Assembly: GCA_001914785.1 (NCBI GenBank)
Contig: MNDE01000184.1
Location: 1-45,775, forward strand
Length of the DNA stretch: 45,775 nt
Reading direction: 5' to 3'
Origin: Acidobacteria bacterium 13_2_20CM_57_17
GTDB taxonomy: Bacteria > Acidobacteriota > Terriglobia > Acidiferrales > UBA7541
A model generated the notes under the pieces. That model searched no databases. It saw nothing but the letters and a program-made list of their open reading frames with translations, and was not told the origin of the DNA. Both the position numbers and the translations under genes were made by a program. Of this stretch, positions 15,892 to 25,264 are shown in pieces (position 1 is the stretch's first letter; every line of letters begins with the position of its first letter).

Positions 15892-18388
15892 ACAGGCTTA
15901 AAGGGTCCATATCAACCAACACCGCCGTATCGGGGATTTCGTTCGCCTCGCAATACGCTAACGCGCCGCTCAGCAATTTCGTCAGCACCGAACGCTTCGG
16001 CGACTTCAATAAGAACTGGAACCGGTGTTCTTTCTTCAATCGCGCCAGCGGCGCCGTGGCCGGTCCCAAAATGCGCACGCCTTTATCGTCGTGCGGCGAA
16101 AAATATTCTGAGAGTTGCCGCGACCAGCGGATGGTCTTCTCCAGGCTGGTATCGCGCACGATCACATTGGCCAGCGAAGTGAACGGCGGATACGCCATCA
16201 TTCTCCGGAAGTGCAATTCGCGCTCGAAGAACGCGCCGTAATCCTGCTTCACCGCGTCCTGGATCGCGTAATGCTCGGGATAAAACGTCTGAATCAGCAC
16301 GCGCCCCTTCAATTCGCCGCGCCCCGCGCGCCCGGCCACTTGCGTCAGCAACTGAAACGTGCGCTCCGCAGCGCGAAAATCCGGCAAGCTCAGCGATGAA
16401 TCGGCGCTGATGACCCCAACCAGAGTGACCCGCTGAAAGTCGTGGCCTTTGGCAAGCATTTGCGTGCCGACAAGAATGTCCAGCGCCCCGCCCGCAAACG
16501 CGCCCAGCGTCTCTTGGTACTGCCGCTTCGTCCGCGCCGTGTCCCGGTCCAGCCGAGCGATGCGCGCGCCGGGGAATTCCTTGCGCAGCCGTTCTTCCAG
16601 GTGCTCCGAGCCTTCTCCAAAAAAATAAACGTACTTCGACTGACACTTCGGACAAACTTTCGGAATTGCTTGAATCGATCCGCAGTAATGACACTCCAAA
16701 CGGTTACGCTGCTTGTGATGCGTCATCGAGATGCTGCAATTCACGCACTGTACCGAAGCTCCGCAGCTCCGGCACAGCACGGACCACGAATATCCGCGCC
16801 GGTTGATCAAAACGAGTGTTTGTGTTCCGTTCGCAAGGCACTCCTGAATTCCCGCGTGCAGAGCCGCGGAAATTGGGCTTGTCTGGTGCGTCTGCTGAAA
16901 ATCTTCGCGCAGGTCAACGATTTCCACGGTCGCCAGCGATCGGTCCGCAACGCGCGAAGCGAGTGTCAGCAATTCGTATTTTCCTTCCCGCGCGTGATGA
17001 TACGTTTCCATCGAAGGGGTCGCGGAACCCAGCAGCGCAAGCGCGCCTTCCATCTTCGCGCGCACGATGGCCACGTCGCGGCCGTGATAGCGCGGCGTCT
17101 CTTCCTGCTTGTAACTGTTTTCTTGTTCTTCATCGACGATGACAAGCCCGATATTTTCCAGCGGCGCAAATACCGCCGAGCGCGTCCCCACAACGACGCG
17201 CGCCTCGCCGTTGCGCACGCGCCACCATTCGCGCGCCCGTTCCACATCGCTCAGCGCCGAATGCAGTACCGCGACACCCTCGAAGCGCGCGCCAAACCAG
17301 GACCGGCACTGCCGCCCGATCCACAACGTCAGCGCGATCTCCGGCACCAGAACGAGCGCCGTTTTCCCGCGCGCCAGCGTTTCCTGCACAGCGCGCAAAT
17401 ACACTTCGGTCTTTCCGCTGCCGGTCACCCCATGGAGCAACTGCACCCCGAATTCGCCCAGTTTAAAGCGCGCGCGAATCGCTTTCAGCGCGCTCTCCTG
17501 CTCCGCATTCAATTCATGCGCGGGTGGCGTGAATCCCGCGTCAAACGGATCTTCCGCCGGATCAATGGGCTCCTCCCAACTCTCCAGCAATCCGTCGCGC
17601 AGCATTCGCTCGATGACCGCCCGCGTCACCTGCGCCAGTTTCATCAACTGCGCCAGTGGCAAAGGCCCTCGCTCCGTCTCCAGCAATTCGCGGACGCGCT
17701 CTTCCCTGCGCTTTCTCTGCGACGTCTGTGTCTCTGCGTTAAGATTCTCCTCGCTTTTTTCGGGCCTCGGCTCCGTGGCCGGCGAAAGATTATCTTTCCA
17801 GGCGATCACGCGCTGCGTCCTTAGGCTTCTTCCCTGCACCGTCTCTCGAATTTCAATGAGGCCGAGCCGTTGCAGCCGCTGCAACGCGGAAGCCTCAACA
17901 CCGAGCTTTGCCGCCGGGCCGAGAGGCATCGTTCCTTTCCTTTCTTTCAACTTTGCGAGAAACGCCGCCTCCGAGGACGTGAGCCCATGCGACAATTCGC
18001 CGCCGCTCAAGCTGACCGCCGCATCACGCCCGGCATCTGTCAAAAGAATCTGCCGCTGCGATTTCAGTTCCCTCACCGGCGGCAGCATTGCACGGAAAAC
18101 TTCGCCAACCGGCGCAAGGTAATACCCCGCGATCCAATGCGCCAGCTCGATCAACTTCGGTGTCAGTGCAGGAACAAAATCCAATACGCGGATTATTTCG
18201 CGGATTTTCGTTCCTGGCGGCGCGCTTTCCGCAAGCTCGACGACGACTCCGACCATTGATTTTTTGCGGAAAGGCACAAGCACGCGACTCCCCGGTTGCA
18301 ACGTTCCTTGCAGCCATTCGGGCACAGCGTATGTGAATGTTGTGCGCAGCGGAACCGGCAGCGCGACGTTGCAAAATGGAGGAGTCAT
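15887..18388 (-). CDS. priA: Primosomal replication-restart helicase PriA
   Basis: An 833-residue superfamily 2 DNA helicase that restarts stalled forks. The N-terminal 3'-end-binding domain starts MTPPFCNVALPVPLRTTFTYAVP; the helicase has Walker A GVTGSGKTEVYLRA, the family DEEQ box (IVDEEQENSYKQEETPRYHGRDVAI), the zinc-binding insertion with paired Cys (CRSCGASVQCVNC, CHYCG, CPKC) and motifs QVAGRAGRGE near the C-terminus. Start ATG at 18388; the frame is open upstream but lacks family sequence there. It is slightly longer than usual (about 730-820), because of a charged linker near residues 190-230 that contains NLNAETQTSQRKRREE, apparently encoded by an inserted repeat. The 3' end abuts the G-run element. 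Confidence 0.96.
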   Translation of the reverse strand: MTPPFCNVALPVPLRTTFTYAVPEWLQGTLQPGSRVLVPFRKKSMVGVVVELAESAPPGTKIREIIRVLDFVPALTPKLIELAHWIAGYYLAPVGEVFRAMLPPVRELKSQRQILLTDAGRDAAVSLSGGELSHGLTSSEAAFLAKLKERKGTMPLGPAAKLGVEASALQRLQRLGLIEIRETVQGRSLRTQRVIAWKDNLSPATEPRPEKSEENLNAETQTSQRKRREERVRELLETERGPLPLAQLMKLAQVTRAVIERMLRDGLLESWEEPIDPAEDPFDAGFTPPAHELNAEQESALKAIRARFKLGEFGVQLLHGVTGSGKTEVYLRAVQETLARGKTALVLVPEIALTLWIGRQCRSWFGARFEGVAVLHSALSDVERAREWWRVRNGEARVVVGTRSAVFAPLENIGLVIVDEEQENSYKQEETPRYHGRDVAIVRAKMEGALALLGSATPSMETYHHAREGKYELLTLASRVADRSLATVEIVDLREDFQQTHQTSPISAALHAGIQECLANGTQTLVLINRRGYSWSVLCRSCGASVQCVNCSISMTHHKQRNRLECHYCGSIQAIPKVCPKCQSKYVYFFGEGSEHLEERLRKEFPGARIARLDRDTARTKRQYQETLGAFAGGALDILVGTQMLAKGHDFQRVTLVGVISADSSLSLPDFRAAERTFQLLTQVAGRAGRGELKGRVLIQTFYPEHYAIQDAVKQDYGAFFERELHFRRMMAYPPFTSLANVIVRDTSLEKTIRWSRQLSEYFSPHDDKGVRILGPATAPLARLKKEHRFQFLLKSPKRSVLTKLLSGALAYCEANEIPDTAVLVDMDPLSLL

Positions 18389-18465
18389 CCCGCCGTGTAG
18401 TGTATCAGCACGACGAAATCCCGAAGAAAGCGCGGGACAGTTGAAAGCTCGTTGAAGAAAGAAAT

Positions 18466-19338
18466 TTAGCGGCTGATGAGAAAGATTCCCAGGAAAATAG
18501 TCGCGATTCCAATCCACTGCCAGCGCGAAACGTGCTCTCTCAGGAAAAAAGCCGCAAGCCCGACAGTGACCGCTCCGTACAGCGAGCCAAGAACACTGAT
18601 CACGGCAACCTGTTCCAGCTTCATTCCGAGATTGCTGAGGACAAACGCGCCGGTATCGAAGACGCCCATGCCGAGGACCATCCAGCGCACCCCGCCGGGC
18701 GGAAGACGCACGGGCTGCTTGGAAACAAGAATCACGGCCGCAATGAGCAGCGTGCTGGTCAGGCGGATCATCCACACCGTTTGCACCGCGCCGACTCGTT
18801 CGATGATGCGAATTCCCAGCAGCCAAAACAGCATGGCAAAACCAACCGACGCGAAGATGGCCCAGCCTATTCCACGGCCGCTCCTGCGCATGGCCTCGGC
18901 ATCGTTTTCGTCCGGTGTTTTTTCTCCGCCCGCAACAATCGCCACACCCGCCAAGGTGCAAATGATCCCCGCGATTCGCACTCCACTCACGCGCTCGCCG
19001 GTTATCCAGGAAAGCAGCAGTGTCAGAGCCGGATAGCTGGCCGAGAGCGGCGCCACCACGGCCATTTTTCCAATCTCAAACGCGCGGTAGAACCCGATCC
19101 CAGCCATGGCGTTGAAAAATCCAGCCAGAAAACCCCAGGCCCAAGGCTGCCATCCGGAACCATCCGCGAGATGCCCCCAGCCCCCGAGAAGGGGCAAGGA
19201 AATAGTCAGCGTTACAAACCCAATCAGCTGCATGTAAAGCATGGAACGGAGAGCGCCAATACGGTGCGTGGCAAAACGCGCAATGAAATCCGCGCCGCCC
19301 CACGTCAGCGCCGTCAGCAAGCCCAGCAGAATTCCCAT
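18466..19338 (-). CDS. EamA/DMT-family transporter
   Basis: A 290-residue inner-membrane protein with ten hydrophobic helices in two EamA repeats of about 140 residues each (first repeat from MGILLGLLTALTWGGADFIARF; second from GRGIGWAIFASVGFAMLFWLLG). The second repeat ends with the typical GSLYGAVTVGLAAFFLREHVSRWQWIGIATIFLGI. The family exports or imports metabolites such as amino acids and sugars; the substrate is not predictable. The ATG at 19338 is six nt from the stop of the glycosylase gene upstream, so both are probably on one transcript, with priA following after about 80 nt. Confidence 0.92.
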   Translation of the reverse strand: MGILLGLLTALTWGGADFIARFATHRIGALRSMLYMQLIGFVTLTISLPLLGGWGHLADGSGWQPWAWGFLAGFFNAMAGIGFYRAFEIGKMAVVAPLSASYPALTLLLSWITGERVSGVRIAGIICTLAGVAIVAGGEKTPDENDAEAMRRSGRGIGWAIFASVGFAMLFWLLGIRIIERVGAVQTVWMIRLTSTLLIAAVILVSKQPVRLPPGGVRWMVLGMGVFDTGAFVLSNLGMKLEQVAVISVLGSLYGAVTVGLAAFFLREHVSRWQWIGIATIFLGIFLISR

Positions 19339-19344
19339 GATGAG

Positions 19345-20229
19345 TTAGGAGGACTTGCCTTTCTTCACTTCGAGGCCGAGGACGGCCATGACTTTTTGGA
19401 GGTCTTTCCAGACTTCGCTCTTTGCGGGCGGATTGCGCAGCAAATAGGCGGGATGATACGTCGCCAGCAATTTTCTGCCGCGAAATTCCAGCCACTCTCC
19501 GCGAAACTGGGAAATCCCGCGGTTGGTCTGCAGCAAGGTTTTTGCGGCGACGGCGCCCAGGCAAACAATTACTTTGGGAGCGATGACGTCGATCTGGCGA
19601 AAAAGAAACGGCGAGCAAGTGCTGACTTCATCATCTTCCGGCTGGCGATTCTCCGGTGGACGGCATTTCACTACGTTGCAGATGTACACGTCTTTACGCT
19701 GCAAGCCCATGGCTTCGATCATCTGCGTCAGCAGTTTTCCGGCGCGCCCGACAAACGGCAAGCCTTGCGCGTCTTCATCAGCGCCCGGTCCTTCACCGAC
19801 GAAAACGAGTTGCGCCTTGGGATTTCCGTCGCCAAAGACAATCTTGTGCCGCGTGCTGTGAAGCTTGCAGCGCGTGCATTCACCCAAATCTTCGCGGACC
19901 TTCACCAACGTGTCATCCACAATTTTGTCCGCGGCTTCGAAGAGCGACGGCCCCGCAGTCACCGGCAGGGCGATCTTCGGACTCACGGCCGACATAGGGG
20001 GCGCAAGTTTTTGCACTACGGGTTTTCCTGCGGGCTTGGGCAAAGTCTGTTCCTTCTGAAGCTCTGGGGTTGAGAAATGGGCCATCACGGCCTGTTCCAA
20101 CTTCGGCTCGCTATGCCATACGGCAGTGGCGCCGCGGTCGCGATAGAAGAGTTGAATTCCGAGGTCATCGTAGAAATTCAGCCGGTCGGACAGTTTTTTC
20201 TGGAGAGTTTCGGAGATGCGCTCGGCCAT
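19345..20229 (-). CDS. Uracil-DNA glycosylase, family 4 (iron-sulfur type)
   Basis: A 294-residue base-excision repair enzyme removing uracil from DNA. After a variable N-terminal extension of about 105 residues, the catalytic part shows the first Cys pair CTRCKL, the active-site motif GEGPGADEDAQGLPFVGRAGKLL, the asparagine-containing YICNVVKCRPPENRQP with the third Cys, the fourth Cys in EVSTCSPFL, and motif 2 as TYHPAYLLRNP. The four Cys would hold a 4Fe-4S cluster. The family was often annotated as phage SPO1 polymerase-related protein. The N-terminal extension has no recognised domain. It starts seven nt after the end of coaBC and is probably cotranscribed. Confidence 0.95.
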   Translation of the reverse strand: MAERISETLQKKLSDRLNFYDDLGIQLFYRDRGATAVWHSEPKLEQAVMAHFSTPELQKEQTLPKPAGKPVVQKLAPPMSAVSPKIALPVTAGPSLFEAADKIVDDTLVKVREDLGECTRCKLHSTRHKIVFGDGNPKAQLVFVGEGPGADEDAQGLPFVGRAGKLLTQMIEAMGLQRKDVYICNVVKCRPPENRQPEDDEVSTCSPFLFRQIDVIAPKVIVCLGAVAAKTLLQTNRGISQFRGEWLEFRGRKLLATYHPAYLLRNPPAKSEVWKDLQKVMAVLGLEVKKGKSS

Positions 20230-20236
20230 GACGGGA

Positions 20237-21475
20237 TCAATCGCCGGAGCGCTTCAATGCTGCTGCTCCGTGCAATACGCTTCGCAGGCGCACGACTTCA
20301 TCCAAAACCCGCTGCGCCACTTCGCTTTTGTTCATTTTCGGGAGCGCCAGGTCGCGTCCATCACGGGAAAACAGCGTAACGATATTTGTGTCTTGATCGA
20401 ATCCCGCGCCTTCGGCGGTGACGTCGTTGGCCACGATGAGGTCGGCATTCTTCGCCGTGAGTTTCTTGCGAGCATTCTCCGCGACGTGGTCGGTCTCTGC
20501 CGCAAAGCCCACGACTATTCTCTGGCCCTTGTTTTTCGCTACCTCGGACAGAATATCTGTGGTGGGCTCGAGAGAAATCGTCAGCGGCGCGTTCCCCTTC
20601 TTGATTTTTTCCACGTGCTGTTCCGTGGGACGATAATCCGCCACCGCGGCCGCAAGAATCGCAATGGAACTATCGGCAATCCGTTCCGCGACTGCATGGT
20701 GCATTTCTTTCGCGGTGCGTACGTCAATGCGCTCGACGCCAGCGGGGACTTCCAAATTCACTGGGCCGCTTACAAGAATGACCTTCGCGCCGCGAAACGT
20801 CGCCGCTTCGGCGACCGCATATCCCATCTTCCCGGAGGAGCGATTCGTGATGTAGCGAACCGGATCGAGGTCTTCGCAAGTCGGACCCGCGGTGATCAGG
20901 ACTGTCTCTCCGTCCAAATCCCGCTGCGTTTTGAGCACTTCTCGAACGGCGGCGACAATGTCATCTTGTCCTGCGAGCCGTCCCGCCCCAATCATGCCGC
21001 AAGCGAGGTAGCCCTCGGCGGGGTCTACGACTCTTACGCCACGCGCGCGCAGCATCTCGACATTTTCCTGCGTGGCCGCGTGATTCCACATGTTCACGTT
21101 CATCGCTGGAGCAACCACGACCGGCGCTGTCGATGCCAGGTACAAAGTCGTCAGAAAGTCATCCGCGATCCCGCGCGCAAATTTAGCGATGATATCCGCC
21201 GTTGCCGGCGCGACAAGAAGCAGGTCCGTCCGCTGCGCCACAGCGATGTGTTCGATGGCGCTTTCGAGGTTTGCTTCCCCGCCGGAAGAATCACTGAATA
21301 AGTCAGTGATGACTTTCTGCCCACTCAACGCCGCAAAGGTCAGCGGCGTGACGAACTCGCGCGCCCCGCGCGTCATCACCACTTGCACGCTGAATCCGTC
21401 CTGCTGCAAGCGGCGCACGAGTTCCGCGGCTTTGTAAGCCGCCACTCCGCCGGTCACACCAAGCGTGATTCGCAT
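20237..21475 (-). CDS. coaBC: Bifunctional phosphopantothenoylcysteine decarboxylase/phosphopantothenate-cysteine ligase
   Basis: A 412-residue bifunctional coenzyme A biosynthesis enzyme. The N-terminal CoaC flavoprotein half starts MRITLGVTGGVAAYKAAELVRRL and has the PAMNVNMW motif and the active-site Cys in GYLACGMIGAGRLA. The C-terminal CoaB half starts near DLDGETVLITAGPTCEDLDPVRYITNRSSGKMGYAVAEAA and has AAVADYRP, GFAAETD and ADLIVANDV. Both activities are therefore expected. ATG at 21475, chosen over an upstream start at 21529 because it matches the family N-terminus; GAGAGG lies a few nt upstream. It lies 19 nt after rpoZ. Confidence 0.96.
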   Translation of the reverse strand: MRITLGVTGGVAAYKAAELVRRLQQDGFSVQVVMTRGAREFVTPLTFAALSGQKVITDLFSDSSGGEANLESAIEHIAVAQRTDLLLVAPATADIIAKFARGIADDFLTTLYLASTAPVVVAPAMNVNMWNHAATQENVEMLRARGVRVVDPAEGYLACGMIGAGRLAGQDDIVAAVREVLKTQRDLDGETVLITAGPTCEDLDPVRYITNRSSGKMGYAVAEAATFRGAKVILVSGPVNLEVPAGVERIDVRTAKEMHHAVAERIADSSIAILAAAVADYRPTEQHVEKIKKGNAPLTISLEPTTDILSEVAKNKGQRIVVGFAAETDHVAENARKKLTAKNADLIVANDVTAEGAGFDQDTNIVTLFSRDGRDLALPKMNKSEVAQRVLDEVVRLRSVLHGAAALKRSGD

Positions 21476-21494
21476 CACGGCCTCTCGCGGCCCG

Positions 21495-21731
21495 CTACTT
21501 CCGCCGCTTGTTTCCTTCCTTGTCCACATCGATCGAGGACGGCTCGGTGAAGTCGTACTCGATCAGGCTGTGCTCCAGCTCTTCGCACGCGATCCGCGTG
21601 GCCTTCAGTGTTCTGGGGTTTTCGATCAGCGGTGGCGCGCCTGCCATAATCTGCCGGGCGCGCCTTGCCGCCAGCACTACGTACGCAAACTGGCTCTCCG
21701 GAGCTTTCGTCTGCACAGTCATCTCGGTCAT
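21495..21731 (-). CDS. rpoZ: RNA polymerase omega subunit
   Basis: A 78-residue subunit that helps assemble the beta-prime subunit of RNA polymerase. The helix FAYVVLAARRARQIMAGAPPLIE and the following RTLKATRIACEELEHSLIEYDF match the omega pattern (R-A-R-Q-I near the start and the A-x-x-E helix after it). Identity is low, as is usual for omega, but the gene order gmk-rpoZ-coaBC is widely conserved. The ATG overlaps the gmk stop (ATGA), indicating coupled translation. Confidence 0.9.
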   Translation of the reverse strand: MTEMTVQTKAPESQFAYVVLAARRARQIMAGAPPLIENPRTLKATRIACEELEHSLIEYDFTEPSSIDVDKEGNKRRK

Positions 21732-22363
21732 TCCCTCCCAAACGATGCCAGAAGCTGTTCCACCCTCGCCCTCCGCCGCGCGCTCGTGCAGCGCAGGGCG
21801 ATCACAATCGCCTGCACTTCGCGGCCCGCGCGTTCCACATCCTCATTTACCACGCAAAAATCGTAATACTTGCCAAACTGAGCGATTTCGTCGCGGGCCT
21901 TGGCAAGCCGCCGCGCAATTTCTTCTTCCGAATCCTGGCCGCGGTCGCGCAGCCTGCGCTCCAGCTCCTGGCGCGACGGCGGCAAAATAAAAATCGCGAC
22001 GGACTCCGGAAGCTTTTGCTTTACTTGCGCCGCTCCTTGGACATCGATCTCCAGAACAAGGTCGAGTCCCTTTTTCCGCGATTCCTCCAGCCATTTCAAT
22101 GGCGTGCCGTAAGAGTGTTTTCCGAAAACCCGGGCATACTCCAGGAATTCGCCGCGCGCGACCATGGCGTCGAATTCCGCTTCCGTCACAAAATCATAGC
22201 ATTTCCCGCTAGCCTCGGTCGCGCGCCGCGCCCGTGTAGTACATGAGATCGAAGGCATGGTGCCGGGCAGCTCCAGGATTCGCTGCACCAAAGTCGATTT
22301 TCCCGATCCCGACGGCCCCGACACGATCAACACCAGTGGCGCGATCTCAGTCTGCGTGGTCAT
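21728..22363 (-). CDS. gmk: Guanylate kinase
   Basis: A 211-residue GMP kinase. P-loop GPSGSGKST at residues 16-24, then SCTTRARRATEASGKCYDFVTEAEFDAMVARGEFLEYARVFGKHSYGTP, which is the GMP-binding segment, and DLVLEIDVQGAAQVK. The usual Ser-Tyr-x-T GMP contacts are present. It overlaps yicC upstream by ATGA and rpoZ downstream by ATGA, so the three genes form a tightly coupled unit. Confidence 0.97.
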   Translation of the reverse strand: MTTQTEIAPLVLIVSGPSGSGKSTLVQRILELPGTMPSISCTTRARRATEASGKCYDFVTEAEFDAMVARGEFLEYARVFGKHSYGTPLKWLEESRKKGLDLVLEIDVQGAAQVKQKLPESVAIFILPPSRQELERRLRDRGQDSEEEIARRLAKARDEIAQFGKYYDFCVVNEDVERAGREVQAIVIALRCTSARRRARVEQLLASFGRE

Positions 22364-23295
22364 TCGATGTTCTGCACCTGCTCGCGCAATTTCTCGATCT
22401 CCGCTTTGATTTCCAGCGCCACTCCCGTGATCGCCAGCGCTTCGCTTTCCACGCCGGGCGTCTTGGAGAGCAAGGTGTTGGCCTCGCGATGCATCTCCTG
22501 CAAAAGAAAATCAAGTTTCTTCCCCAGCTCTCCGGCTCCATCCAGCAACTTGGTGAACTGCTGTAGGTGACTCTTCAGCCGGTCTAATTCTTCACTGATA
22601 TCGCTGCGTTCCGCAAGCAGCGCCGCTTCCTGCGCGAGCCGCGCGGGCTCGATGCCGATTCCGCCGAGCAACTCTTTGAGCCTGCTTTCCAGCCGCCGCG
22701 CGAAAGCCGGGCGCAGCGTGGCCGCCAGCCCGCGCACCTGATCCACATAACCGCCGATGCGCGCCAGGCGATCTCGCAACTCCTCGACAAGGTGACGGCC
22801 TTCCGTCCGCCGCATATCATCCAGCTTTGCCAGCGCGTCACGCAAGCCGCTGTCCAGCAGTTTCCCAAGCCGCTCTTGCTCTTCTTCCGTCTCCGGCACG
22901 GAGGCGGCCACACCGGTAATCACTCCGGGCAATCGCAAGAGCGCGACGACGTCCATGTCGGTCGCCGCGCGCGTCTCCTGTCGCAGCGCTTCTGCCGCTT
23001 TCAGATAGGATTGCACCAGTTCTTTGTTCACCTGAACCGGCGCAGCTTTTCCGGGTTCGACACCGATGGTCACTTCCACATGGCCGCGGTGAATTTTTTC
23101 GCGCACAATCTGTCGGAGCCGCAAATCGTAGAGATCAAATCCCTCCGGCATGCGCAGCTTGAGGTCCAGGAACCTGTGGTTGACGCTTTTCACGCTTACG
23201 CGCACGGCCCAGCCATCCTGTTCGGCTCGCGCTTGCGCGTAGCCGGTCATAGAGAAACATTCGATTTTTTTCGTTGCCGGGGTCGTTTGGCTCAT
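22360..23295 (-). CDS. YicC-family endoribonuclease
   Basis: A 311-residue protein with the YicC N-terminal signature SMTGYAQARAEQDGWAVRVSVKSVNHRFLDLKLRMP and the C-terminal DUF1732 region (RSDISEELDRLKSHLQQFTKLLDGAGELGKKLDFLLQEMHREANTLLSKT). E. coli YicC has been shown to be an endoribonuclease; activity here is inferred from family. It precedes gmk, its usual neighbour, and overlaps the stop of the exporter gene upstream by four nt (ATGA). Confidence 0.95.
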   Translation of the reverse strand: MSQTTPATKKIECFSMTGYAQARAEQDGWAVRVSVKSVNHRFLDLKLRMPEGFDLYDLRLRQIVREKIHRGHVEVTIGVEPGKAAPVQVNKELVQSYLKAAEALRQETRAATDMDVVALLRLPGVITGVAASVPETEEEQERLGKLLDSGLRDALAKLDDMRRTEGRHLVEELRDRLARIGGYVDQVRGLAATLRPAFARRLESRLKELLGGIGIEPARLAQEAALLAERSDISEELDRLKSHLQQFTKLLDGAGELGKKLDFLLQEMHREANTLLSKTPGVESEALAITGVALEIKAEIEKLREQVQNIE

Positions 23296-25163
23296 AAAGA
23301 GTTCGATGCGTCATTCAACTTTGCCGGTGCGGCCTGCGCGAGCATGTCGTCATCGGCGAACTGCAAATCGTGAAGGCGCGCGTAGATTCCACCGCGGGCC
23401 ATCAATTCCGTGTGCGTTCCGCTTTCACGGATTTCTCCGTCTTCCAAAACGAGAATCTTGTCCGCGCGGCGGATGGTGGCGAGGCGATGCGCGATGACGA
23501 GAGTCGTTCGGCCAACCATGAGGTTGGCAAGCGCCTTCTGGACGAACATCTCGGACTCCGCATCCAGTTCGGAGGTGGCTTCGTCCAGGATGAGAATGGG
23601 CGAATCCTTCAAAATCGCGCGCGCGATGGCGATGCGCTGCCGCTGTCCACCACTTAAACGTGTGCCGCGTTCGCCAATCACAGTGTCATAACCTTGCGGC
23701 AGCTCGATGATGAAATCGTGGGCCAACGCGGCTTGCGCGGCGGCAATGATTTTTTCCTTGGGAATATTGGCCAGGCCGTAGCAGATGTTGTTGCGAACGG
23801 TGTCGTGAAACAGGATGTTCTCCTGCGTCACCATGGCGATCTGGCCGCGCAAAGAGCGAAGCTTGGCTTCGCGGACATCGCGGCCATCCATGCGAATGGC
23901 ACCGGAAGTGACATCATAAAAACGGGGCAAGAGATTGACGAGCGTGGTCTTGCCCGCGCCGCTTGAACCGACAAAAGCGACCAGTTCGCCTTTGCGGGCG
24001 CTGAATCGAACATTGCGCAAGACGGGAGTGGAATCGTAAGAGAAACCGACGTCTTCAAAGCGAATCTCACGGGAGAAAGCAGGAAGTTCGAGGGCTCCGG
24101 GAATGTCCTGGCGTTCTTCCGCGAGGTCGAGGTAGGAAAAGACCTGCGCGGTGGCCCCCTGCGCCTGCTGGAACTGCTGATAGACCGCGCCGATTCGTTT
24201 GACGGGCTCGTAGGATTTGAAGAGCGCGTAAACAAAGGTGATGAACATCCCCGTGGTCATCAACTTCAGCTTGATTCGATCGCGGGCGTACAGCAGTAGC
24301 AAAGAGATGATAATCGGCTGAAGCAAATCCATCAGCGGCGATGTGGCCACTTGCGCGCGGACCCAGCGCATGGTCTCGCGCAAAAGCCGTTTTGAAGCCG
24401 CCTGGAAATTCCCGATTTCGAAATCTTCCATGCCAAAGGCTTTTACGATGCGGTTGCCGCCGACGGTCTCCTGAAGAATCTGAGTAAGTTCGCCAAGGCG
24501 GGTTTGGCTGGTCTCCACCGAGTGGCGGATGCGGCGGCCCAGTTTGCCGATGGGCCAGATCGTCAAAGGAAGAAAGACGGCGCAGGCAAGCGTCATCCTC
24601 CAATCGATGTGCAGCAAGATGGACAAAAAGACGGGAAACAGGAAGGCCTGGCGAAACAACTCAGCAAGGTACTCGGAAATCGCCAGGCGGGCGCGCTCCA
24701 CATCGTTGATGACTGCGGAGAATATTCTCCCCGCGGATTGCTGCTGAAAAAATCCAATCGGCTGGCGGATGATCTTGGCGTAGACGCCGTTCCGCAAATC
24801 GGTGATGGCGCGGTGCCCCACATATTGAATCAAACCCACACCGCCAAACTCGCACAAAGACTTGAACGCGAAGAGCACGAGCAAGGAAATGGAAACCACG
24901 GGCCAGACGTTGTGAATCCTGTGTGGGAAAAGATGGTTCACGTAAAGCGGGGGGCCACCGAAGGGCACCTTGAAGAGCAAGATGTTCGAGTCGCTGCTGG
25001 TGGGATTGAGAACGCGATCAAAAATGGGCACGATCAGCAGAGTCACTGCGCCTTCGGCAAGCGCGACAAACGCCAGCAACACCACGCCCGCTGAAAGCCG
25101 GAGCGAGTACGGCCGCACGTAACTGAGCAATCGCTTCCATTGTGGTGTCAACAACAAGGCCAC
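23292..25163 (-). CDS. MsbA-like ABC exporter (permease fused to ATPase)
   Basis: A 623-residue half-transporter. Six membrane helices at about 15-320 are followed by a nucleotide-binding domain with Walker A GSSGAGKTTLV, Q-loop MVTQENILFHDTV, ABC signature RLSGGQRQRIAIARAI and Walker B ILILDEATSELD. The order membrane domain then ATPase, and the length, match MsbA/lipid-exporting half-transporters, so lipid A or lipid-linked precursor flipping across the inner membrane is the most likely role. Other multidrug-type exporters look alike, so the substrate is not certain. ATG at 25163. First gene of the yicC-gmk-rpoZ-coaBC run. Confidence 0.93.
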   Translation of the reverse strand: MALLLTPQWKRLLSYVRPYSLRLSAGVVLLAFVALAEGAVTLLIVPIFDRVLNPTSSDSNILLFKVPFGGPPLYVNHLFPHRIHNVWPVVSISLLVLFAFKSLCEFGGVGLIQYVGHRAITDLRNGVYAKIIRQPIGFFQQQSAGRIFSAVINDVERARLAISEYLAELFRQAFLFPVFLSILLHIDWRMTLACAVFLPLTIWPIGKLGRRIRHSVETSQTRLGELTQILQETVGGNRIVKAFGMEDFEIGNFQAASKRLLRETMRWVRAQVATSPLMDLLQPIIISLLLLYARDRIKLKLMTTGMFITFVYALFKSYEPVKRIGAVYQQFQQAQGATAQVFSYLDLAEERQDIPGALELPAFSREIRFEDVGFSYDSTPVLRNVRFSARKGELVAFVGSSGAGKTTLVNLLPRFYDVTSGAIRMDGRDVREAKLRSLRGQIAMVTQENILFHDTVRNNICYGLANIPKEKIIAAAQAALAHDFIIELPQGYDTVIGERGTRLSGGQRQRIAIARAILKDSPILILDEATSELDAESEMFVQKALANLMVGRTTLVIAHRLATIRRADKILVLEDGEIRESGTHTELMARGGIYARLHDLQFADDDMLAQAAPAKLNDASNSL

Positions 25164-25264
25164 GCTGCGGGCTCCCTGATTTGTCCACTTGGTACGCTAT
25201 TCGCCGCGTTGCGGCGTGTCAAGTTTCCGCCGACCCCGCTAGCGGGCCTATTTCCGATGTCCTA

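Noticed and set aside
16442..17824. A 460-codon plus-strand frame opposite priA
   Set aside because: Antisense shadow of an unmistakable PriA; the translation is rich in Arg, His and Gln and lacks domains.
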